Source: an uncultured Cuneatibacter sp. (GTDB lineage: Bacteria > Bacillota > Clostridia > Lachnospirales > Lachnospiraceae). From it: a stretch of 37,753 nt of DNA. The stretch spans positions 1-37,753 of the forward strand of contig CAKQHB010000025.1 in NCBI GenBank assembly GCA_934234215.1, given 5' to 3'. The stretch's first letter is position 1. Each line of letters opens with the position of its first letter. The position numbers were made by a program, and so were the translations under genes. Positions 21,874 to 29,044 of the stretch are shown in pieces. The notes below the pieces were generated by a model. The model saw nothing but the letters and a program-made list of their open reading frames with translations. It had not been told where the DNA came from and ran no database searches.

Positions 21874-22071
21874 TTACAGATAAGGTAAGAGTTTCTTCAT
21901 GTTCTGAGTATTGGTGCTGTCAGTTACAGTAGACTTTCTCAGATTTCTCTTTCTCTTTGTGGTCTTCTTGGTCAGGATGTGGCTCTTGAAAGCCTTCATT
22001 CTCTTTAATTCACCAGTACCAGTCTTTTTAAAACGCTTCGCTGCTGCGCGCTTTGTCTTTACCTTCGGCAT
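21874..22071 (-). CDS. rpmI: 50S ribosomal protein L35
   Basis: A 65-residue, very basic protein with the typical start MPKVKTKRAAAKRFKKTGTG and the inner HILTKKTTKRKRNLRK. Part of the large ribosomal subunit. It lies between infC and rplT, the universal order. AGGAGG precedes the ATG (seen as cctcct on the plus strand). Confidence 0.99.
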   Translation of the reverse strand: MPKVKTKRAAAKRFKKTGTGELKRMKAFKSHILTKKTTKRKRNLRKSTVTDSTNTQNMKKLLPYL

Positions 22072-22123
22072 AACTAAATCCTCCTAGTCGTTAATGTTTA
22101 TTTTAACCCGTCTTCTGCGATTA

Positions 22124-22630
22124 TTACCGCTTCTCGGCTAAAATCATACTCAGGCTTCTTCCTTCCAGCTTTGCAGGCTTTTCTACAACTGCAATATCGG
22201 AAAGACCTTCTGCAAACTCATCTAAGATGTGCTTGCTTGCAGACATATGTGCCATCTCACGTCCACGGAAACGAAGAGAAATCTTTACGCGATTTCCTTT
22301 TTCCAGGAACTTTCTGGCATTGTTCTGCTTTGTATTCAGATCATTTGTGTCAATGTTCGGGGAAAGCCGAACTTCTTTGACCTCGATGGTCTTCTGCTTC
22401 TTCTTCGCTTCCTTTTCCCGGCGAGCCTGCTCGTAGCGGTACTTACCATAATCTACGATCTTGCAAACCGGAGGCTTTGCAGTCGGAGCAACCTTTACCA
22501 GATCCAGCTCTGCTTCCTGAGCCAGCTTATAAGCATCTCTCGCAGACATAATTCCCAACTGCTCTCCATGCTCTCCAATCAGGCGAACTTCTCTGTCACG
22601 AATCTGTTCATTAATCATTAACTCGCTAAT
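22124..22630 (-). CDS. infC: Translation initiation factor IF-3, with AUU start
   Basis: IF-3 keeps 30S subunits free and checks start codon choice. Both domains are present: N-terminal MINEQIRDREVRLIGEHGEQLGIMS and C-terminal VKEVRLSPNIDTNDLNTKQNNARKFLEKG. I set the start at ATT (22628-22630), giving 168 residues (ISELMINEQ). GGGGGT lies eight bases before this ATT, whereas the in-frame ATG at 22618 has no good site. AUU starts in infC, used for autoregulation by IF-3, are known from other bacteria. If only ATG is accepted, the gene is 22124-22618. The leader carries an attenuator-like terminator. Confidence 0.95.
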   Translation of the reverse strand: MSELMINEQIRDREVRLIGEHGEQLGIMSARDAYKLAQEAELDLVKVAPTAKPPVCKIVDYGKYRYEQARREKEAKKKQKTIEVKEVRLSPNIDTNDLNTKQNNARKFLEKGNRVKISLRFRGREMAHMSASKHILDEFAEGLSDIAVVEKPAKLEGRSLSMILAEKR

Positions 22631-22848
22631 TGTCGTGTACCCCCATTTTCATGCTGAGACGGCGAACCGTCTGATTTATAACTTTCTATGATCACGAAAA
22701 AAAGTGGCAGCATCTGCTTCCACTCTCTCATCAACGCATCTTCGAATTCCGGATTCTCTCCGAATTGAAACCGCCAATATCAACCCAGGTCACCGCATGT
22801 GCCAAGGTGAGAGTGAAACCTCTGCTTTCCTGTCTCGGTTTTGAAACC
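22631..22848 (-). promoter_or_regulatory. infC leader RNA, L20-type attenuated leader
   Basis: About 215 nt separate the promoter from infC. The leader holds an imperfect stem near 22743-22766, a terminator (22696-22724) and a perfect 6-bp UUCG hairpin AGACGG-TTCG-CCGTCT (22657-22672) just before the ribosome binding site. Firmicute infC-rpmI-rplT leaders are known to bind L20 and end transcription early. The architecture fits that class; the L20 binding site itself I infer. This is the content of the gap between infC and the DUF1540 gene. Confidence 0.75.
22696..22724 (-). terminator. Attenuator terminator in the infC leader
   Basis: On the minus strand AGTGGAAGC-AGAT-GCTGCCACT forms a 9-bp stem with one mismatch, followed by TTTTTTT. 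It lies about 130 bases into the transcript, upstream of infC. Confidence 0.85.
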
Positions 22849-22854
22849 TTATAT

Positions 22855-22883
22855 ATACTATCATCTCATCTTCCTAATGTCAA
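22855..22883 (-). promoter_or_regulatory. Promoter of the infC-rpmI-rplT operon
   Basis: Minus-strand TTGACA (22878-22883), 17-bp spacer, TAGTAT (22855-22860). Confidence 0.85.
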
Positions 22884-22899
22884 GCGTTTTTTATCTTTT

Positions 22900-22929
22900 T
22901 TGCATATTTTTTTTACTCCCGCACATACT
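22900..22929 (+). promoter_or_regulatory. Possible promoter of the DUF1540 gene
   Basis: TTGCAT (22900-22905), 18-bp spacer, CATACT (22924-22929). The -10 is weak. It diverges from the infC promoter and lies 46 bases before the ATG. Confidence 0.4.
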
Positions 22930-22975
22930 GAAGTCAGGTTCTTTTACAGACTTATTTCAAGGAGGTAATTATCCT

Positions 22976-23302
22976 ATGGTAGCTTTGAAATGCGGAGCAG
23001 AATGCTGCAAGTACAACTTAGACAACTACTGCTGCAAGGGCTCGATCCTTGTGGAAGGCTCAGAGGCAGAGACAAAATCCGGCACTTATTGTGCCAGCTT
23101 CAGCGAGCGACACGGCGGCATGTCCAACTCCACCCTCTCCCCCGATCCCGCTGTTCAGGTAGACTGTGCAGCATGCAACTGCACGTATAATAAGGATCAC
23201 GCCTGCACCGCTGATCACATCGGGATCGCCGGTGGAAAAGCCCACTGTTCCGAAGAGACCGAATGTGCTTCTTTCCAGTGCAAGTGTGGATGTCAGGCAT
23301 AA
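22976..23302 (+). CDS. Small Cys-rich protein with two DUF1540 domains
   Basis: A 108-residue protein with 15 cysteines. Two tandem DUF1540-like units are visible: LKCGAECCKYNLDNYCC...GSEAETKSGTYCASF (about 4-41) and VDCAACNCTYNKDHAC...GGKAHCSEETECASF (about 62-100). A terminal CKCGC follows. Each unit keeps the Cys spacing and the final C-x-SF, suggesting a metal-binding fold, probably zinc. The biochemical role of DUF1540 is unknown; members occur in spore-forming Firmicutes. A very strong GGAGGT lies nine bases before the ATG. No signal peptide or membrane segment. Its own terminator follows. Confidence 0.9.
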   Translation: MVALKCGAECCKYNLDNYCCKGSILVEGSEAETKSGTYCASFSERHGGMSNSTLSPDPAVQVDCAACNCTYNKDHACTADHIGIAGGKAHCSEETECASFQCKCGCQA

Positions 23303-23318
23303 ACCTTTTCCGTCAGGA

Positions 23319-23357
23319 AGAGCCGAGTCGCATAACCGCGACCCGGCTCTCTTTTTC
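23319..23357 (+). terminator. Terminator of the DUF1540 gene
   Basis: AGAGCCGAGTCGC pairs with GCGACCCGGCTCT (one mismatch) and is followed by CTTTTTC. It lies between convergent genes and could weakly serve guaB from the other side. Confidence 0.88.
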
Positions 23358-23389
23358 TGAGTCAAAACTATACTGCGCTCAAACCATGA

Positions 23390-24844
23390 TTACTGATCTA
23401 CGCTGTAGTTCGGAGCTTCCTTTGTGATGTGAATATCATGAGGATGGCTCTCCTTCAGGGATGCTGCAGAAATCTTAACGAATCTGCCTGTTTCCTTCAG
23501 AGTCTCAATATCCGGAGCGCCGCAGTAACCCATACCAGAACGAAGACCGCCGAGCAGCTGGAAGATCGTATCTTCTACACTGCCCTTGTAAGCAACTCGA
23601 CCTTCAACGCCTTCCGGAACAAGCTTCTTCGCATCGGTCTGGAAGTAACGATCCTTGGAACCATTCTCCATCGCTGCGATAGAGCCCATACCACGGTATA
23701 CCTTGTACTTTCTGCCCTGGAACAGCTCGTATTCTCCCGGGCTCTCCTCGCAGCCTGCAAAGATGCTGCCCATCATGCAGACATTCGCACCTGCTGCGAT
23801 TGCCTTTGTCATATCACCGGAGAACTTAATACCGCCATCGGCGATGATCGGAATACCGTACTCTTTTGCCACTTCATAGCAATCCATAACAGCAGTGATC
23901 TGTGGAACACCGATACCTGCTACCACACGGGTGGTACAGATAGAACCAGGTCCAATACCAACCTTGATGGCATCTGCGCCAGCCTCGATCAGGTCTCTCG
24001 TAGCTTCGCCGGTTGCGACGTTACCTGCAATTACCTGCAGATCCGGATATGCTTCCTTGATCTGTCTCAATGTACGGAAAATATTTGCGGAATGACCGTG
24101 AGCGGAATCGATAACGATGACATCGACATGTGCATCTACCAGAGCCTTTACACGATCCATAACATTTGCAGTGATACCAACTGCAGCACCGCAAAGCAGA
24201 CGTCCCTGATCATCCTTTGCGGACATCGGGTACTTGATCGCCTTCTCAATATCCTTGATCGTGATCAGTCCCTTCAGGTTGAAGTCATCGTCTACGATCG
24301 GCAGCTTCTCAACTCTTGCCTTTGCCAGGATCTTCTTTGCCTCTTCCAGGGTGATGCCTTCCTTTGCGGTCACAAGGCCTTCGGAAGTCATGCACTCTTT
24401 AATCTTCTTGGAGAAATCTTCCTCGAACTTCAGATCACGGTTTGTGATGATGCCGACCAGCTTTCTGCCCTCTGTGATCGGTACACCGGAAATGCGGAAC
24501 TTTGCCATCAGATCGTTCGCATCCTTCAGCGTGTGCTCCGGAGAAAGATAAAACGGATCTGTGATAACGCCATTCTCGGAACGCTTTACCTTGTCTACTT
24601 CATCTGCCTGCGCTTCGATCGACATGTTCTTATGAATGATACCAATACCACCCTGACGTGCCATCGCGATTGCCATTCGATGCTCTGTAACAGTATCCAT
24701 ACCGGAACTCATCATCGGGATATTCAGGCGAATCTTCTTCGTCAGCCAGGTCTGGATGTTGACCATGTTCGGAGTAACCTCTGAATAAGCCGGGATCAAC
24801 AGAACGTCATCAAATGTAATGCCTTCTTTTACGATTTTACCCAT
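23390..24844 (-). CDS. guaB: Inosine-5'-monophosphate dehydrogenase
   Basis: IMPDH oxidises IMP to XMP with NAD+, the first step to GMP. The TIM barrel is interrupted by two CBS domains (about 95-205). The catalytic loop GIGPGSICTTR contains Cys303, and GAAVG plus FSGDMTKAIAAGANVCMMGS bind substrate phosphate. With MGKIVKEG as start the protein has 484 residues, the family norm. A longer reading frame to 24910 is excluded, since it would begin upstream of the promoter at 24879-24907. GAGGTGG precedes the ATG. Monocistronic; no purine riboswitch is seen in the short leader. Confidence 0.98.
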   Translation of the reverse strand: MGKIVKEGITFDDVLLIPAYSEVTPNMVNIQTWLTKKIRLNIPMMSSGMDTVTEHRMAIAMARQGGIGIIHKNMSIEAQADEVDKVKRSENGVITDPFYLSPEHTLKDANDLMAKFRISGVPITEGRKLVGIITNRDLKFEEDFSKKIKECMTSEGLVTAKEGITLEEAKKILAKARVEKLPIVDDDFNLKGLITIKDIEKAIKYPMSAKDDQGRLLCGAAVGITANVMDRVKALVDAHVDVIVIDSAHGHSANIFRTLRQIKEAYPDLQVIAGNVATGEATRDLIEAGADAIKVGIGPGSICTTRVVAGIGVPQITAVMDCYEVAKEYGIPIIADGGIKFSGDMTKAIAAGANVCMMGSIFAGCEESPGEYELFQGRKYKVYRGMGSIAAMENGSKDRYFQTDAKKLVPEGVEGRVAYKGSVEDTIFQLLGGLRSGMGYCGAPDIETLKETGRFVKISAASLKESHPHDIHITKEAPNYSVDQ

Positions 24845-24878
24845 CATTCCACCTCTACTCAATTTTTGTATGGTTGCG

Positions 24879-24907
24879 ATTTTAACACCAAAATCAATGC
24901 CTGTCAA
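24879..24907 (-). promoter_or_regulatory. Promoter of guaB
   Basis: Minus-strand TTGACA (24902-24907), 17-bp spacer, TAAAAT (24879-24884). The leader is only about 30 bases. Confidence 0.88.
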
Positions 24908-24920
24908 CACCTAAGACCGC

Positions 24921-25424
24921 TTACATCTGAACTTTTCGCGGATTTGTCTTTTTGATGCACTCGATGATTTTTGCATTTGGCTCAATAATATAGATGGAGC
25001 TCGTGCCGCCCTCAGAGTACAAAACACCAAATAATTTGCGGTCCTTCTCACCGGATGTGTATTTGTATTTCTTGATCTGCGGATTGCCCATCTGACCATC
25101 CAGAAAATGTCCGGACAGATCTGCAACTGTCGCTACGTTCGCCATATCCAGCGCTACAACGCGCTTTCTGCGGTTCTGAGAGATGATCTTGTCGATCGTC
25201 AGCTCGCCAGTCACATAGATAAATTCATACTCCAGCTTCGTGTTTACATACCAGTAGTACAGACCCACAAACGGAATCAGTCCAACGATGTATCCCACAA
25301 CCGGAATAAGCATCGCACATACGATGAACAACACGATTCCCAGAATAATCCCCAACGGAAGCACGGCATAAACATAGCCGGGTGTTTTCCGCTTTACGAG
25401 CCACTCTGCGTACACTTCATTCAT
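24921..25424 (-). CDS. Membrane protein with two TM helices, unknown function (DUF6106-like?)
   Basis: A 167-residue protein starting MNEVYAEWLVKRKTPGY. A hydrophobic block at about residues 20-58 (PLGIILGIVLFIVCAMLIPVVGYIVGLIPFVGLYYW) makes two close membrane helices. A soluble C-terminal domain of about 100 residues follows (YEFIYVTGELTIDKIISQNRRKRV), of the kind seen in bacterial PH-like domains. I recall similar proteins in Lachnospiraceae under a DUF6106 name but cannot confirm this. AAGG lies upstream of the chosen ATG. The 3' end is only 14 bases before the guaB -35 box. Confidence 0.75.
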   Translation of the reverse strand: MNEVYAEWLVKRKTPGYVYAVLPLGIILGIVLFIVCAMLIPVVGYIVGLIPFVGLYYWYVNTKLEYEFIYVTGELTIDKIISQNRRKRVVALDMANVATVADLSGHFLDGQMGNPQIKKYKYTSGEKDRKLFGVLYSEGGTSSIYIIEPNAKIIECIKKTNPRKVQM

Positions 25425-25479
25425 AAGTTCTACCTTCCTCTTTTTACTGAAAGGGGCACATTTTTTCCCTTCTGTTTCT

Positions 25480-25507
25480 ATTATATCGAAAAATATAGTT
25501 TTGTCCA
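25480..25507 (-). promoter_or_regulatory. Promoter of the two-TM membrane protein gene
   Basis: Minus-strand TGGACA (25502-25507), 16-bp spacer, TATAAT (25480-25485). It lies 56 bases upstream of the ATG. Confidence 0.75.
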
Positions 25508-25576
25508 TACTTAAAGGATTATCAATCCTGCAAATACGGACAATCTGTTTTCACAAGGCGCGCAAAAGAAAAGAGT

Positions 25577-25615
25577 AAAAAAAAGAGAGGCTCCACTACA
25601 AAATGGAACCTCTCG
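25577..25615 (-). terminator. Terminator of groESL
   Basis: On the minus strand GAGAGGTTCCA pairs with TGGAGCCTCTC (one mismatch) and is followed by eight or more T. It starts 33 bases after the groL stop. Confidence 0.9.
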
Positions 25616-25648
25616 GTTTTCTATCGTTCGGAATGTCTGTTCCGATGA

Positions 25649-27274
25649 TTACATCATTCCCATTCCGTTTGCAGCGCCCGCAGCTGCAGCCGGCTCATCC
25701 TTCTTGATCGTAGCAACTACGGATTCAGTGGTCAGCAGTGTGGATGCTACGCTGGTAGCGTTCTGCAGAGCGCTTCTGGTAACCTTTGCAGGGTCCAGAA
25801 TACCTGCTTCTACCATGTTTACATACTTCTCATTCAGTGCATCAAAGCCCATACCCGGCTCGGACTCTCTGACATGGTTGATGATAACAGCGCCTTCCAG
25901 ACCTGCGTTTGCAGAAATATGGAACAGAGGTGCTTCCAGTGCCTTCAGGATGATGTTCGCACCGGTCTTCTCATCACCTTCCAGAGTTGCAGCTAACTTT
26001 GCAACTTCCTTGGATGCATGGATGTATGCAGATCCGCCGCCTGCAATGATACCCTCTTCTACTGCAGCCTTTGTTGCAGCCAGAGCATCCTCCATACGCA
26101 GCTTTGCTTCCTTCATTTCAGGCTCGGTAGCAGCACCAACACGGATAACGGCAACGCCGCCTGCTAACTTCGCCAATCTCTCCTGCAGCTTCTCACGGTC
26201 AAAGTCAGAAGTAGTCTCCTCGATCTGATTCCGGATCTGTGCTACTCTTGCAGCGATTTCAGCCTTGTCGCCCTCACCGTCAACGATAACGGTTGCCTCC
26301 TTCTGAACCTTAACAGACTTTGCAGTACCCAGCATATCCAAAGTTGCGTCCTTCAGTTCCAGACCCAGCTCGGAAGAAATTACACTGCCACCGGTCAGGA
26401 TTGCGATATCCTTCAGCATTTCCTTTCTTCTGTCGCCGTAGCCAGGAGCCTTAACAGCAACAACATTGAACGTGCCTCTCAGCTTGTTGACAATCAGAGT
26501 CGTCAGAGCTTCGCCCTCAACATCCTCAGCGATAATCAGCAGACTCTTACCGGACTGTACGATCTGCTCCAGAACCGGCAGGATCTCCTGAATGTTGGAA
26601 ATCTTTTTATCGGTAATCAGGATATACGGATTATCCAGAACGGCTTCCATCTTATCCATATCAGTTGCCATGTATGCGGATACATAACCTCTGTCAAACT
26701 GCATACCTTCTACCAGATCCAGCTCAGTACGCATGGTCTTTGACTCTTCGATGGTGATAACACCGTCGTTGGAAACCTTCTCCATTGCATCCGCAACCAT
26801 CTGTCCAACATCCGGATCACCAGCGGAAATTGCTGCAACCTTTGCGATCTGCTCTTTGCCGGTTACCTTGCTGCTCATAGCTGCGATTGCTTCTACAGCG
26901 GTATCGGTAGCCTTCTTCATGCCCTTTCTCAGGATGATCGGGTTTGCACCTGCTGCCAGGTTACGAACGCCTTCGTGAATCATTGCCTGAGCCAGAACGG
27001 TTGCAGTGGTAGTACCATCACCTGCAACATCATTTGTCTTTGTCGCAACTTCTTTTACAAGCTGAGCGCCCATATTCTCAAAGGGATCTTCCAGTTCGAT
27101 CTCTTTTGCAATGGTAACACCATCATTTGTAATCAGCGGTGCGCCATATGCTTTATCCAGAACTACGTTTCTTCCTTTCGGTCCCAGTGTTACGCGAACC
27201 GTATTTGCTAACTGATTTACACCGGCTTCCAGTGCTTCTCTTGCTTCTGCTCCGTATTTAATCTGCTTTGCCAT
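25649..27274 (-). CDS. groL: Chaperonin GroEL (60 kDa)
   Basis: GroEL forms the double-ring ATP-driven folding chamber. Conserved parts are TVRVTLGPKGRNVVLDKAYGAP, VAGDGTTTATVLAQAM (ATP binding and hydrolysis, GDGTT) and KAPGYGDRRKEML in the apical domain. The C-terminus ends in the flexible GGM-type tail (AAGAANGMGMM). Length 541 is normal. It follows groES by 19 bases in one operon under CIRCE control. Confidence 0.99.
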   Translation of the reverse strand: MAKQIKYGAEAREALEAGVNQLANTVRVTLGPKGRNVVLDKAYGAPLITNDGVTIAKEIELEDPFENMGAQLVKEVATKTNDVAGDGTTTATVLAQAMIHEGVRNLAAGANPIILRKGMKKATDTAVEAIAAMSSKVTGKEQIAKVAAISAGDPDVGQMVADAMEKVSNDGVITIEESKTMRTELDLVEGMQFDRGYVSAYMATDMDKMEAVLDNPYILITDKKISNIQEILPVLEQIVQSGKSLLIIAEDVEGEALTTLIVNKLRGTFNVVAVKAPGYGDRRKEMLKDIAILTGGSVISSELGLELKDATLDMLGTAKSVKVQKEATVIVDGEGDKAEIAARVAQIRNQIEETTSDFDREKLQERLAKLAGGVAVIRVGAATEPEMKEAKLRMEDALAATKAAVEEGIIAGGGSAYIHASKEVAKLAATLEGDEKTGANIILKALEAPLFHISANAGLEGAVIINHVRESEPGMGFDALNEKYVNMVEAGILDPAKVTRSALQNATSVASTLLTTESVVATIKKDEPAAAAGAANGMGMM

Positions 27275-27293
27275 AACTGTTTACCTCCGGTTT

Positions 27294-27581
27294 TTAGTCT
27301 TCTACTACTGCCAGAATATCATTCTGACGAACTACAATATATTCATCCTCACCAAGCTTTACTTCGGTGCCTGCATACTTGGAGTAGATTACCTGCATAC
27401 CAGGTGTTACATGCATGGTAACTTCCTTGCCATCTACTACCCCGCCAGGTCCTACTGCGATTACTTCTGCCTGCTGCGGCTTCTCTTTTGCTGTACCAGA
27501 TAAAATAATACCAGATTTGGTCGTTTCTTCTGCAACGTTCTGCTTTAATACAACTCTGTCACCTAAAGGTACTAACTTCAT
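27294..27581 (-). CDS. groES: Co-chaperonin GroES
   Basis: The 95-residue cap of GroEL. MKLVPLGDRVVLKQNVAEETTKSGIILSG is typical; the mobile loop includes EETTKSGIIL. AGGAGG lies eight bases upstream of the chosen ATG; a longer frame to 27608 would run into the CIRCE element. First gene of the groESL operon. Confidence 0.99.
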   Translation of the reverse strand: MKLVPLGDRVVLKQNVAEETTKSGIILSGTAKEKPQQAEVIAVGPGGVVDGKEVTMHVTPGMQVIYSKYAGTEVKLGEDEYIVVRQNDILAVVED

Positions 27582-27601
27582 GATGATTCCTCCTTGTTCT
27601 A

Positions 27602-27628
27602 TTAGCACTCGTTTTCATTGAGTGCTAA
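27602..27628 (-). promoter_or_regulatory. CIRCE operator (HrcA binding site)
   Basis: TTAGCACTC, nine bases, GAGTGCTAA: a perfect match to the CIRCE inverted repeat. It lies between the promoter and the groES binding site. HrcA should repress the operon when GroEL is free; hrcA itself is not in this window. Confidence 0.98.
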
Positions 27629-27640
27629 CTCATGTTCCAT

Positions 27641-27669
27641 ATAATATATCGAAACCCTTTTCATTGCAA
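27641..27669 (-). promoter_or_regulatory. Promoter of groESL
   Basis: Minus-strand TTGCAA (27664-27669), 17-bp spacer, TATTAT (27641-27646). The inferred start lies just upstream of the CIRCE repeat. The rest of the gap up to 27858 is pyrimidine-rich, with no gene that I can support. Confidence 0.8.
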
Positions 27670-27858
27670 CCGTCTAATTCTATGCATTTTCTCTTAAAAT
27701 CATACTATTTTCTTTTCTTTTCTAGTGTTCTCTTTTCTTTTTCTGATTCCGTTAAAAAAATATAAACTTTCCGCATCTGTGCACGAACTTCTTATGCAAG
27801 TCTTTTCTTTTTCCCGAAAACGTATTAAACTAGTAAAAAACCGGAAGGGAGAAGATTC

Positions 27859-28221
27859 ATGAGTAAGAAATGGAATAAACTGTTCACTGCAGCGATGGTT
27901 GCAGGCGGCGCAGCCTTGGGTGTGCTGTATTACCAACGCCAACGTGAGCTGCAGGAATTAGAGGAACTGAATGATTTTGATGATTTCGAGGTACCTGCAG
28001 AGAAGGCGACACCAGAGCCGGAGGAAGCACCCGTCGCAGAAGAAACTGTCAATAAAACTGAGAACGAAGCTCCTGCTGAGAAGCCGGAAGAGACCTCTTC
28101 TGAAACAGAAATCGAAGACATTCCAGCCACCGAGCCGGAACCTTCCAATGAGGAGGACACCACCAAAGTCGAGAGTGCCCCTCACGACACCGAGAACGTA
28201 CACTTTACAGAACTGGAATGA
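27859..28221 (+). CDS. Membrane-anchored acidic protein, unknown function
   Basis: A 120-residue protein. A short basic start (MSKKWNK) is followed by one hydrophobic helix (about 8-25, LFTAAMVAGGAALGVLYYQ), which may be a membrane anchor or uncleaved signal. The remaining 95 residues are low-complexity, rich in Glu, Pro and Thr (PEPEEAPVAEETVNK and similar) and probably disordered. Net charge is strongly negative. GGGAG lies nine bases before the ATG. I recognise no family. A bidirectional terminator follows. It is likely real because of the strong binding site and fitting terminator, but its role is unknown. Confidence 0.75.
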   Translation: MSKKWNKLFTAAMVAGGAALGVLYYQRQRELQELEELNDFDDFEVPAEKATPEPEEAPVAEETVNKTENEAPAEKPEETSSETEIEDIPATEPEPSNEEDTTKVESAPHDTENVHFTELE

Positions 28222-28234
28222 TGCTTCCACATAC

Positions 28235-28277
28235 AAAAAGCTGCCGAAAGATTTTGCTTCTTTCGGCAGCTTTTTTA
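28235..28277 (+). terminator. Bidirectional terminator between convergent genes
   Basis: AAAAAGCTGCCGAAAG pairs with CTTTCGGCAGCTTTTT around a loop of about 10 bases. T-runs flank the stem on both strands, so it can end both the plus-strand acidic protein gene and the minus-strand gene at 28294. Confidence 0.92.
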
Positions 28278-28293
28278 TTTTTCTGAACTTCTG

Positions 28294-29025
28294 TTATTCC
28301 GTCGGAGCATCTTCATCCGGCAGAATTCCGTTCGTCTTGATCATCGCACGAGGTACAGCATCCTTGGAATTTTTCCAGGGCTCATCCTTATAGCGATAAT
28401 CGAACTTGTTGATGAACCACTCCAGATCATCAATCATCCGATGCATATTATCCAGATACAGACGACTCGTCTCCGCTGCAAACGCATTCAGCTCATCGCC
28501 CTTGAGTTCCTTCGGCGCACGCTCCATCAACAGACCATAGTGCTTTGTACAGAAGCCCTTGGACTTTGCATATTTTTCCCGAAATGCTTCATCCGTGTGA
28601 TACAGATGAAATACTGTCGTCACATAGCGATCAAACACCTGATTGATCCGGTTGCAGATAAAGCAGTTTTCTTCCAGTGTATCAATATAGCGATTCAGCT
28701 CCGACTTTTCTGCTTTCTTAAAGAAGGAAGCCGCTTTCATCGGTGTTCCCGACAGCTTTTCCAGATCCTTCGTTGTCTTTACCAGATGTGTTTTCAGCAC
28801 AAGCGCCATGCCCAGCATATTTTTCTGTGCATAAATATCTTCCATGTGCTTGCGGCAAAAACCGGCCTTATCGGTCTCCGCCCGCACATCGTCTTCCATA
28901 TAGCTGGCACCCATCGTATATTCCACCGACTGTGTCTCTAACACCTGACGCATCGCACAGATCGGGCACTCGCAGTTCCGGTCAAACGCATCGTTGACCG
29001 GAATCGTATACAGCTTTTCTTTCAT
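28294..29025 (-). CDS. Cys/His-motif protein with internal duplication (DUF6062-like)
   Basis: A soluble 243-residue protein without signal peptide. Two similar Cys/His sets are visible: C20-x2-C23 (CECPIC) with C57-x2-H60 (GFCRKH), and C121-x2-C124 (CFIC) with C159-x2-H162 (GFCTKH). The spacing from CxxC to CxxH is 34 and 35 residues, so the protein seems built from two copies of one metal-binding unit. I recall the DUF6062 name for such proteins in Lachnospiraceae; no function is known to me. It follows glnS by 19 bases and is probably cotranscribed with it. Confidence 0.8.
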   Translation of the reverse strand: MKEKLYTIPVNDAFDRNCECPICAMRQVLETQSVEYTMGASYMEDDVRAETDKAGFCRKHMEDIYAQKNMLGMALVLKTHLVKTTKDLEKLSGTPMKAASFFKKAEKSELNRYIDTLEENCFICNRINQVFDRYVTTVFHLYHTDEAFREKYAKSKGFCTKHYGLLMERAPKELKGDELNAFAAETSRLYLDNMHRMIDDLEWFINKFDYRYKDEPWKNSKDAVPRAMIKTNGILPDEDAPTE

Positions 29026-29044
29026 CGCTATCCTCCTGCGCAGA

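Noticed and set aside
23319..23357. Strong terminator for guaB on the minus strand
   Set aside because: On that strand the stem is followed by TCCTGACGG and not by a T-run, so I call it only for the plus-strand gene.
27700..27942. 80-codon minus-strand frame upstream of groES
   Set aside because: It overlaps the start of the acidic protein gene, has no binding site, and its sequence is low-complexity.
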